18,683 nucleotides of DNA from Cyclostephanos tholiformis. Taxonomy: Eukaryota; Bacillariophyta; Thalassiosirophyceae; Thalassiosirales; Thalassiosiraceae. The position numbers were made by a program, and so were the translations under genes. Shown here in pieces: positions 7,857-16,500 of the stretch; position 1 is the stretch's first letter; each line of letters begins with the position of its first letter. Under the pieces are notes generated by a model. That model did no database searches and had not been told where the DNA came from. It saw nothing but the letters and a program-made list of their open reading frames with translations. The stretch spans positions 1-18,683 of the forward strand of contig JALLPB010000267.1 of the NCBI GenBank assembly GCA_036939975.1, written 5' to 3'.

Positions 7857-10850
7857 ATGCGCGCCCGACGATCGATCGCCGCCACCATCGCCGCCGCGAC
7901 GTTGTTCTGCCCATCGACGCCCCTTCGTTCGTTCTTTCGCCTCCCCGCCGCGGGCGCGGCGGAGGTCGGGAAGAACGAGGGGAGTGCGCGCGAAAAACGA
8001 TTCCCGCGCCGGAGTCGTCGCAGCCGTCGTCGTCTCTTGATCCCCGCCGACGAATCCATAGCGGACGTCGTGCAGAACGCGCACGACGACGGAGAACTCG
8101 ATTCGTTATACACCCTCCGTGCCGAGGTCGCGGACGACGTCGTCGTCATCCCCCCCCCCTCCTCCATCAATGAAGTGAACGAGTACTACGAGTTACACGT
8201 CCGTGAGGCGTCGCCGGCCGTCACCCCCGAGACCACCATCGGCGTTGATGGCATCGTGACCGGCAACGTGAACGGAGACGACGTCTCGACGATGCTCGTT
8301 AGCGACGTCGATGGCGTGCTCGCCCTGATCGCGGTGGACTTGGGGGGGGGGGGTGACGTCAGGGGCATCATAAGGGGTTACGACGATGACGATGGGGGTG
8401 GTGGTGGTGGGATGAAATTCGTCCAGAATGGCGATGGGGGGATGGTAAGTTTGAGGATACTTCGTCGTATCGAATATATATTATATATTCATTTACTTAT
8501 TCATTCCTCTACTACACCCCGCCATTATCTATATATTATTTTCTTGCGACCATGACTAAAAAATCCCCCTCCACTACCTCAACCGGATGCTTGTATTATA
8601 ATATATTGCATCCCGTAATTTAAAATCCCCCCCGCGAAACGTCAAAAAAATAAAAAAAAATGAAATAGGCGGTGGTCAAGACCGCACAGGACTTCACGCC
8701 GCCCGCCTGGTCGTGCGGCTTCGGCGGCGAACGCGACGATGGACCGAATAATGCCACCATCGATGGGGGAGGAGGGTCCGACGGCTACCATCATTTTTTA
8801 CACGATCACGACGACGGACAACACCGCCAATACGACCATTCCAACACCACGGACGCTTTATATCATCTCCAGCGCAACCTCCGTGGATCCGTGTCCCGAT
8901 TGGGCAAGCGTCGACGCGTGCTCGGGGGTGTAGAGGCATACTCGTATTGGGTGGACGTATACGTCGAGATCGATTACTCGCTCTGCGCCGATAATGGGGA
9001 GACATGTGCCAATGGCATCGGCCCGAGAACCATCAACTATGGTATGTTTTGATTTCCTAGTTTATTATGGTAGGGTCCGCCGTATCTTATGGCGATTATA
9101 CCCTGCTTTCGATCATTGCACGGCTGTTGTCCCAATTCTCAACGATATTCGTCCCTTCACTTGTTACCATAATCAGTAAATGCCCTGTTCGTTGGGGCGA
9201 ATACCATCTATGAGGTGAGAGTGTGTATCATCATGTAGTTTGAATTCTACCCCCTACCAACTGTGGAATACCATATTATTTCATCTTCGCACCTTTGCCC
9301 TTGTATATTACAGACGGAGATCGACACGCACTTGAATGTACTGCACATCGATCTAAACAGGAACTACGATACCGCGACCGATACCATGCAGGCATTGACG
9401 ACCATGCGCCTAAAATTCGCCAGCGATGAATGGCATTTCACGTCGCCATCGGGGATCAAGCCCGACCTTCACCACGCTTTACTATCCAAGGATTTGGGTG
9501 GCGGCGTTGCCTACTTGGGCACGATATGCAATCCCAACTATGGTTTTGGTTTGAGCGCTAGCTTGAGTGGGAATTATAGAGGAATGGGTATGTAGTTTAT
9601 TTATTTTTATTTTTTTTCACCTTGCGAGTATATCTAGTATTCATGACCACACATGATACATTCACGCCGTCCCTTTTCAGGAAATGCCGTTGTTTGGGAT
9701 ATGATGGTGGTAAGATCTTAGACAGAGTATGAAAATACCTGTGGTATTTCGTCTGTGCGTGCGAAATTTTCATATAATTGTGTCATAACGCAACTGACGG
9801 TATGATTCTCGTGTATGTTTCGAACTCTCTGGCACAGTTCATGCACGAGGTTGGTCACAATTTTAACTCGGGTCACACCCACGACGGCGGATATTCTCCC
9901 CGGGTTGATACCTGCGGATGTCCTCAATCGAACGGTCGATGTACCGATCCATGTCCCTCCCAACTTCCCCTGGCGAAGAGTGCCACTATCATGTCCTACT
10001 GTCACCTGTGCAGTGGGGGTTATCCCAACATCGATTACACATTCGGCGGGAAATACTCGGGCACTGGCAGCCGTGGCAGCATTTTTAGCTACTCAAACTC
10101 CCCCCTTGCCGGGACCGTGTCCAATAACCCTCGCCAGGTCAATGCCAGGATGTGGAACCACGTCTCGACACGTGGGATATGTACCCAACCAAATAATCCT
10201 GTACGCAATTTGCTGAATACCGTCTTTTTTAATTTTGTGGGAATGCTCGTGTCCATTATTTTCTCACTCAACTATTACTTTCCCTCTTATCGCAAAAGTC
10301 TATAACCGCCACTAGTCCAACGAATGTACCGACGATTACTACGCCGAGGCCGACATCCAGGCCAACGTCGCTACCGACTAGGATTACGCCGGCGCCGACA
10401 ACGCCGAGGCCGACATCCATGCCATCGTCACCACCGACAGAGATTACGCCGGCGCCGATGTCTAGCTCAACAATGATGAGTGTTGAGGTCTTGATTCTAA
10501 CAGATGACTATCCTGCGGAGACTTCATGGACTCTAGTCAATCAATGTGGGCAGCAAACATCTATGAGCGGTGGTCCTTACAATAAAGCAAGAACCTGGAT
10601 CACAGTCAAAAGTCTTGTCCCAAGTGGCTCGTACTTGTTCGCCATAAAGGACGATTATGGTGATGGAATTTGTTGTGGCTACGGCCGTGGCTGGTATAAG
10701 ATTCTCGTCAACGGAGTCGTCGAACATACCTCTAATGGAAAGTTTACGCGTGCACAAACTAAAACGTTTGGATCATGTGCGCTCGGACAAAACGTTGTCG
10801 AAAAAGAACATGTAAATTCTCGTCGGAAGAAGGGCATCTTTGAAAGCTAA
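7857..10850 (+). CDS. Secreted zinc metallopeptidase, metzincin (M12B-like), seven exons
   Basis: My splice model is 7857-8444, 8669-9041, 9177-9214, 9314-9587, 9681-9709, 9838-10200 and 10299-10850, giving 738 residues. Every intron is GT..AG and phases agree. ATG 7857 is the first in-frame ATG and opens a signal peptide (RARR, then IAATIAAATLF). A prodomain of about 270 residues follows, then the catalytic domain (YWVDVYVEIDYSL, GGGVAYLGTIC). The zinc site HEVGHNFNSGH (His437, Glu438, His441, His447) starts just after an exon junction, with a Met-turn in ATIMSYCHLC. The third-ligand spacing is metzincin-like, but the usual Gly is Asn, as in adamalysin-like relatives only in part. A Pro/Thr linker (556-610) leads to a C-terminal domain with DDYGDGICCGYGRG. 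A secreted or wall-associated protease is inferred; the substrate is unknown. Exons of 38 and 29 bases are unusually small. Confidence 0.87.
10322..10460 (+). repeat. 60-bp tandem repeat encoding the Pro/Thr linker
   Basis: About 2.3 copies of a 60-bp unit lie at 10322-10381, 10382-10441 and 10442-10460. ACGCCGAGGCCGACATCCA recurs identically at 10341 and 10401, and GATTACGCCGGCGCCGA at 10382 and 10442. The unit is 20 codons, so copy-number change keeps the metallopeptidase frame and only alters the length of the Pro/Thr linker between catalytic and C-terminal domains. Confidence 0.85.
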
Positions 10851-10869
10851 AACGTATGGATCATGTGCG
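10759..10869 (+). repeat. 23-bp direct repeat across the metallopeptidase stop codon
   Basis: CTAAAACGTTTGGATCATGTGCG (10759-10781) recurs at 10847-10869 with one mismatch, 88 bases downstream. The first copy encodes the conserved-looking end of the C-terminal domain (TKTFGSCA). In the second copy the gene frame reads straight into TAA, while a shifted frame would repeat TYGSCA. This suggests a local duplication that changed the C-terminus. Confidence 0.8.
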
Positions 10870-11144
10870 TTTTGGTGTAGTTTTTCGTTGGCAGAAAGGA
10901 ATCGAATCTCCAAGATAATGGTCATCTGCAGTTCTCACTACTATGCAAGCTAGCAATTTCCTTGCCCAGAGATGATCGACCATATCGTGATCACTCAAAT
11001 CTGCTCCATACAGGGATTGACGATCATTAGTGCAGTCATCACCAGTTTATATCTATCACTCGTCGCAGCTCAATGTATCATGATGTTTCGTTATCATGGA
11101 ACATTGAGTATGGCAAAACTATATCAAATTACTAGAGTGACTAT
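10851..11144. other. Intergenic region between convergent genes
   Basis: This AT-rich stretch lies between the end of the metallopeptidase gene and the end of the membrane-protein gene. Apart from the repeat copy at its left edge I see no coding potential, RNA gene or clear signal. It presumably holds both 3' untranslated regions. Confidence 0.5.
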
Positions 11145-11324
11145 TTAATTATGTAAATGTTCAAATCGATTGTTCTTTGGCATACCGGTGGGACATAAGT
11201 CCTTCTGGTACATCTGAGACATCCCAATAATCGTGAGATTCTTCATGTCTTGTTCATCGTCCTTGAAAATGTCTACTACGTCCTGTTCGCCTGTCTGAGT
11301 CGGCAGCCGTTTGACGCGATCAGC
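11145..11324 (-). pseudogene. Possible lost extension of the membrane protein's cytoplasmic tail
   Basis: Directly downstream of the membrane-protein frame, a different minus-strand frame stays open for about 60 codons (VADRVKRLPTQTGEQDVVDI onward to a stop at 11147-11145). The tail of the upstream frame (DGEASEAGG) ends two codons into this stretch. Removing one base from the GGG run near 11325 would join the two. The composition, hydrophilic and acidic after a basic patch, suits a cytoplasmic tail. Alternatives are a recent frameshift, a sequencing error, or chance. I see no convincing GT..AG intron that would join them. Confidence 0.4.
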
Positions 11325-12828
11325 CACCCGCCTCCGACGCCTCTCCATCCCCCTTGCCACCAAATGTGGCTGCATAATCATAGTCCGTCGAGCCGACAGT
11401 TTGGTCATCATGTGATTGTGGAATAGATGGACCCGTATTTGAGGCTAACGTCAAATCTTGCGCGTTAGGAACTTCCATTACGGTGGAGAGCTCGTCATTT
11501 GGGTTGTCTTCGTCGGCTTTCTTTTTAGTGATATGCACCAGTCCAAGCACCAGGATGATCAGCGCCGCGACTATACCGACAACAATCCCGATAATTGAAA
11601 CTGTTGCCAATCCTTTGGGTTGGTCAACACCACCGTCGCCGCCTCTGCCGCCATCATTCGAAATGAAAATTTCCGACACCGAAGTGAGACCCTCAAATCC
11701 ATCAATCGTCTTCAGCTCTCTTATGTAGTCATTACGAAGCGTCTCGGTGCTCAGTGGGAGTAGAGGATTGAACGCTGGAGTAGGATCGATGTTTGGGTCA
11801 TTGCTGCGATACCACATACTTTGGTTGTACGTGACTTCCACTGACAGATCATCCGATTGTAGCGCCCTATTGGTGCTTCTCACATAGCTCAACCCTCTGC
11901 TTCTTGTGGAGCCAAAGGATGCAACTCGTGCTATCGTCACCTCAATCTTATGATCGTAAGTGAAAGGAGCGTAAGTCTGTTCGTAAACTTTAGCATAAAA
12001 GCTGGAGGTAGTACTTTCCCATTCTAGTTTATTGGGGATGCCTCCAATGCCGGTCAAGATCATTTTTAACCCGGTAGTTTGCACTGGCCCAGTTAACTCC
12101 AATGTGGGAAGGGATGTTAAGGTGGGAGAAAGACTTGGGGCACTTGTTTTTGTGGACGATTCGACATTCGGTGAGTTCGTCAGATTGATTATTGGGGAAA
12201 TCGTGTCAGCCGGTGTAGGCATGGCAATTGGCTGTGCTGTCGGTGAAATCGTCGGCTTCATTGTTGGTTGATCTGTTTGTGAAACCCTTGTTGGGGAGGT
12301 CGTTGTGGATGATTTGGTCGGCTTGCTTGTCGTTGGCGAAATTGTAGGTTCGGAACTTGGAGAGATCGTCGGTGCATCGGTTGGAGCATGAGTTGGGATA
12401 TGCGTGGGTTTGTGTGTTGGAGCGTTGGTTGGGCGAGGAGTGGGCTTATATGAGGGATCGTGAGTAGGTGGTGCTGTGGTTGGCATCGCGAAAGGGGAAC
12501 CTGAAGGCGAGTTTGTGACCGGTGTTGTGATTGGAGATGACGTGGGTACATCTGGAATAAGGGGAGACCGAGTTGTACTTTTTGTCGTAGGAGAGGGAGA
12601 AGGAGCCAAAGTCGTGGACACCGGTGAACCAGTGGGCACAAGAATAGTATTAGGTGCTGGGGACGTCGTGGGTGCTGGGGATGACGAAGTTGCCTGGGAC
12701 ATCATGGGTGCTAGGGAAGTTGTGGGTCCTTCCAGATCACTCTGACGGCTTATGCTCACCTCTGAGGACAAGACTCCGGGAACGGCCAGCAGGATTGAGA
12801 CGGTGGAGGTCAGGATGAGGAGCTTCAT
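11320..12828 (-). CDS. Mucin-like type I membrane protein with Pro/Thr-rich stalk
   Basis: A single exon encodes 502 residues. The start ATG at 12828 opens a clear signal peptide (MKLLILTSTVSILLAVPGVL). Residues about 35-245 are dominated by Pro, Thr and Ser, with PT-dipeptide repeats (PTHKPTHIPTHAPTDAPT), a likely O-glycosylated stalk. A folded ectodomain of about 160 residues (250-405) has no motif I recognise. Residues 407-432 form a transmembrane helix, followed by the stop-transfer HITKKK and an acidic cytoplasmic tail of about 65 residues. The topology suggests a surface or wall-facing protein. Similar PT-rich surface proteins are frequent in diatoms, but function is unknown. It converges with the metallopeptidase gene. 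The tail may be truncated by a one-base change near 11325. Confidence 0.85.
   Translation of the reverse strand: MKLLILTSTVSILLAVPGVLSSEVSISRQSDLEGPTTSLAPMMSQATSSSPAPTTSPAPNTILVPTGSPVSTTLAPSPSPTTKSTTRSPLIPDVPTSSPITTPVTNSPSGSPFAMPTTAPPTHDPSYKPTPRPTNAPTHKPTHIPTHAPTDAPTISPSSEPTISPTTSKPTKSSTTTSPTRVSQTDQPTMKPTISPTAQPIAMPTPADTISPIINLTNSPNVESSTKTSAPSLSPTLTSLPTLELTGPVQTTGLKMILTGIGGIPNKLEWESTTSSFYAKVYEQTYAPFTYDHKIEVTIARVASFGSTRSRGLSYVRSTNRALQSDDLSVEVTYNQSMWYRSNDPNIDPTPAFNPLLPLSTETLRNDYIRELKTIDGFEGLTSVSEIFISNDGGRGGDGGVDQPKGLATVSIIGIVVGIVAALIILVLGLVHITKKKADEDNPNDELSTVMEVPNAQDLTLASNTGPSIPQSHDDQTVGSTDYDYAATFGGKGDGEASEAGG
12214..12477 (-). repeat. Degenerate PT-repeat coding tract
   Basis: Codons for residues about 118-205 of the membrane protein form imperfect short repeats built around CCNAC(N), giving PTxxPTxxPT. 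On the plus strand this reads as recurrent GTTGG/GTGGG-type words. The repeat is degenerate, not a clean minisatellite, and preserves the frame. Confidence 0.65.
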
Positions 12829-13223
12829 GTTCGGTCATTCCTTGGGAAGAAAGATAAAGGATTTTTCTGTTTCACTGCATCACACAACACAAAATGAAAA
12901 CACAAAAACGAGAACGCAAACGGGTACCATACGTAAGGAAAACGAGAAGCCTTAAAGGCCCTGTCCTGTTCACACCAGTAAAAAAAATCTTAGTGTTTCG
13001 TAGTTTCGGGGCTAAGATATCATACCCCAGGCCAGGTTATGAGCCTTCTTGGAGACGAGGCAAGTGTTTTGAAAAAAAGGGCCTGCCTCATCAAAAAAAA
13101 TCGTACCCTGGCATGGCAAATCATACCCCACGAAACACAAATCCTCTCTCTCGCCCTCAGTAACCATGGTAGCCTCCGGGGCAATAAGGAGCGAATAATC
13201 GCCCAATTGCTGCGTCCAGCGGT
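12829..13223. other. Upstream region of the membrane-protein gene and copia insertion flank
   Basis: No firm gene is visible. The left part is the presumed promoter and leader of the minus-strand membrane-protein gene. Just before the copia LTR, plus-strand bases 13039-13223 stay open and the last part reads LALSNHGSLRGNKERIIAQL, which resembles the second half of a SAP DNA-binding motif but is one residue short in the turn. The five bases abutting the LTR, GCGGT (13219-13223), would be the target duplication if it recurs beyond the window. Confidence 0.4.
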
Positions 13224-13518
13224 TGTTGGGGCAAGTCAAACTTCACCGACCGAGGACAGGCCCCCGGAGGCTGAGGTAGAGAACCCGACTGCCGACAGAC
13301 CCTGCAGACGAGCACCAATCAAGATAGTTGATGGCCGCCCATGGAGCCCAGGAGTGTACCTGGCACTCCGCTTGTTGGGTAAACCACTAGAGGTAGCATG
13401 GGAAAAGGCTTTCATCCGCTACTCTCACTTTTAATTAATAATCTCCAATTACTAAATTTATTCGGGCAGCGGTCGCCATCTCCAGAGCATGGAAGCGGAA
13501 GGATCGTTTGCATCAACA
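13224..13518 (+). repeat. 5' LTR (295 bp)
   Basis: The start is fixed by identity with the 3' copy at 18629: preceding bases differ (T versus G). The end is set at CAACA (13514-13518), giving a 5-bp terminal inverted repeat TGTTG...CAACA. The first 211 bases stay open in the polyprotein frame and end at TAA 13432-13434, so in the 3' copy they encode the polyprotein C-terminus. U3/R/U5 limits are not directly visible. The AT-rich block TTTTAATTAATAAT (13429-13442) could be a promoter element or, alternatively, the start of R. Confidence 0.85.
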
Positions 13519-13532
13519 TTATTAATTAAAAG
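13428..13532 (+). promoter_or_regulatory. Candidate self-priming pair: LTR segment and primer-binding site
   Basis: CTTTTAATTAATAA at 13428-13441, inside the LTR, is the exact reverse complement of TTATTAATTAAAAG at 13519-13532, the first 14 bases after the LTR. The pairing also extends across the LTR's last base (13442 with 13518). No complement of initiator tRNA-Met or another tRNA 3' end is apparent at this place. In S. pombe Tf1 the RNA 5' end folds back onto the primer-binding site and primes reverse transcription; the geometry here would be the same if transcription began near 13428. A plain RNA hairpin is the alternative. Confidence 0.55.
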
Positions 13533-13574
13533 CGATACAGACCGAGCAGGTTTGCCAGAAGAACAGAAACGAAC

Positions 13575-16500
13575 ATGACCGACGTGAAGCCCAAGATAGA
13601 GGGCAAGCGTCCCCATCGCAGGCCCGCCCGAAATGCTACGCCCGCAAGAAAAGAATACATCTCCAAGGTAGTAGGGCTCGAAAGCGACACTTTCGACGTT
13701 GGCAACGCGAAGTACGCAGCCAAATACCAGAAATCGGTGGACGCCATCGCAAACTACATCCAGAAAGAATACAAGGGAGGACCAGAGATCGCCAAGGCAA
13801 TCAGGGACATGAGTCTGCCGACGATCACGATCCCCCCATACCCGACAACCGCGGGGGCAGGAAGCGGGGAAGTGTTCCTATGGCAACAGGACGTCACCGA
13901 GGCGAAGAAGAAAAAGGCGCTCCTCGAAGAGAACACTAAACGCGCGTACGCTCTGGTTCTGGGGCAATGCTCAACGGAACTCGAGAGCAAGATTAAGGGT
14001 GCCGACGCATACACCCAGGCCGATGCCAGCCAAGACGTCGTGCGGCTCCTGCTCATCGTTAGGGGCTACTGCTGCAGGTTCGAGGAGAACCAGCAGAGTA
14101 CCTACGCACTCGAGAGCGCGAAGCATCGCGTCTCGACCTACTACCAAGGCTATGACGTGCCCACCACGGAGTACGTGGAGCATTTCAAGGCATTGGTGGG
14201 CGTAGTGGAAACATATGGCGGTGCCTACGGAAACGAGCCGGGACTAATCAGAGCCCGACTGATCGAACAAGGAGTGGCGGAGGCGGACCTCGACGCTCCT
14301 GACGCCGACGAGCTGAAGAAGGCCAAGGCGGTATGTCGCGAAGAGTATCTATCGTGCATGGTCCTGAGAGGGGCTGACAACAGCAGGTATTATCAGCTAA
14401 AGACCGACCTTGCGAACGACATGACGAAGGGACAAGACCACTTCCCGAAGAGCTTGGTCGAGACAACGCGTCTCCTCAATGACTACAAGGTGCCCGCCAG
14501 GCAACAACGCGTCAAGGACCCGAGCGACGACGGCGTGGCCTTCGTACAGGCAGGCCAAAAGAAGCCTGGCGGCGCCACCGCCCCGCCCACTGCGGACGTC
14601 GACTGCTGGCACTGCGGAAAGAAAGGCCACTACCGTTCCGACTGCCCTGAGCTCCAAGTTCAGGAACTCGACGTGGGAATTCAAAACCTCCATGTCTGCG
14701 AGGGCGAAGACGAGCACTCTCTCCTCTCGACCGAGATGGGCGACGGCCTGGGCCTCGTGCAAAGAGGCGAAGAGCAAGGAGTGCGTGGCATCCTCTCAAA
14801 GCATCACCTCTATATTGACACGTGTGCGAGCTACGCTAGCACCCCTTACCGGGACCTGTTGTCGAACATCGAGTCGCAGAAGCGTGGTCTAGTGGGACAT
14901 AGCAATGCGGGATCGTGTGGGATGAACAAGGCCGGAAACCTTGGGTCCATCAAGCAGATGTGGCTCAACGAGGGCGGCGTTGCATCAGTGGTCCCCCTGA
15001 AGGTCTTGGAGAAGATCTGGCCCGTCAAGTACGACAGCAGGTGCCACGGGGGCAGGTTCGTCCTGGTGACAGACCAGGGAGACATCATCATGAAGAACAA
15101 CGACAAGGGGATGCCATACTTGGATCTCCGCGAACTAGAGGCCGAGGTGGCACTCTCCTTCATCCAGACCGTGCGTGGCAACATGGAGGGATTCACGAAA
15201 CGTGAGGTCGAGGAGGCCGAGAAGGCGAGAGACGTCCAAGCGATGGTTGGGCACCCCACGGACCGAGAGTTTCTGGGGATGGTACGTTCCGGTATGATAC
15301 CCAATTGTCCCGTGACCCCCGCTGCCGTAATCAACTCTAACCGAATTCATGGCCCCGATCCCGCAGGGATAAGAGGACGAACGGTACGGACGACCCCGGA
15401 TCGAGTTGTAGTTGAATACATCGCAATTCCGAGGATAATTCTAGAGCGATTCCAGCGGGTCACGCTGGCAGCTGATGTCATGTTTGTGAACGGAGTGCCA
15501 TTCCTAGTTAGCGTCTCAAGGGGCATAAATTTAATAACGATTGAATATATACCAAACCGGACCGCGAAGCAACTCGCCGCCGGCATCAGACGAATCATGG
15601 ACCTGTATGCTCGGGGCGGTTTCCAAGTGGGCACGGTGCTCATGGACAACGAGTTTGAACCGCTCCGGGACCTCGTGCCCATCCTGGCCGTGAACACCAC
15701 CGCCGCGAAGGAGCATGTCCCAGAGGTAGAGCGGAGAATCCGCCTCATCAAAGAACGCGGCAGAGGCATCCTCAACACCCTCCCGTTCAAGAAGATGCCC
15801 CAGACCGTTCTGGTCGAGTTGATCTACCACGTGGTGCTATGGTTGAATGCATTTCCCTCGAAATCTGGGGTGTCGGACACCCATTCGCCAAGAGAAATCG
15901 TGTACAGACAGAGGCTTGACTTCAAGAAGCACTGCCGGGCCCGATTCGGCGCCTACTGCGAGGCCCACGACGAGCCCGCCCCATCCAACACGATGGTCTC
16001 CCGCTCGACTCCAGGAATCGTCCTCGGTCCCACCGGGAACCTGCAGGGCACGTACAAGATCCTCAGTCTGAGCACCGGCAAGAAGATCAAGCGACGCAGG
16101 CTCACCGTTCGCCCAATGCCCGATTCGGTGATCAAACAGGTCGAACAACTGGGTCGTGCGAACGCGAGGCCCAACATGTTCGATTTCTCGGACCGGAACG
16201 GCGTGCTTTTCGAATGGAACGAAGATCCTGATGAGAATCCAGAGAGCATGGTAAAAGAAGATGTTGTCCTCTACCCGTCACTCGTGGCCGAGTTCCCGGG
16301 CGTGGCGCTCGAACGCGACCACCCCATCCCATCCATTGAGGACGAAATTGAACCCCAGGGCCGCGCTGAGGACGCCGCCGCCCGCAACGCCAACCGCGAG
16401 CCGCTCATCGCCGCAGGAGTGGACAGTGCCATCCATGTGCACGAAAATATCTATGCGCGTGAAAACGAGATCGACGAACAGTTTGGCGACGATGACGGCA

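Noticed and set aside
10890..10970. tRNA-like text on the minus strand (GATTCGATTCC with flanking GGCA.../...TGCC)
   Set aside because: The segments around TTCGATT cannot form a 5-bp T stem, and the anticodon loop lacks a uridine in the expected place. Chance similarity is more likely.
12476..12745. Plus-strand Gly/Val-rich frame antisense to the PT-rich stalk
   Set aside because: It is the complement of PT repeats; low complexity alone explains the open frame.
13012..13239. Minus-strand 75-codon frame overlapping the copia LTR start
   Set aside because: It crosses the insertion junction, so it cannot be an old gene, and it lacks motifs.
14397..14799. Long minus-strand frames antisense to copia gag
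   Set aside because: They are shadows of the GC-rich sense coding frame and have no independent motif.
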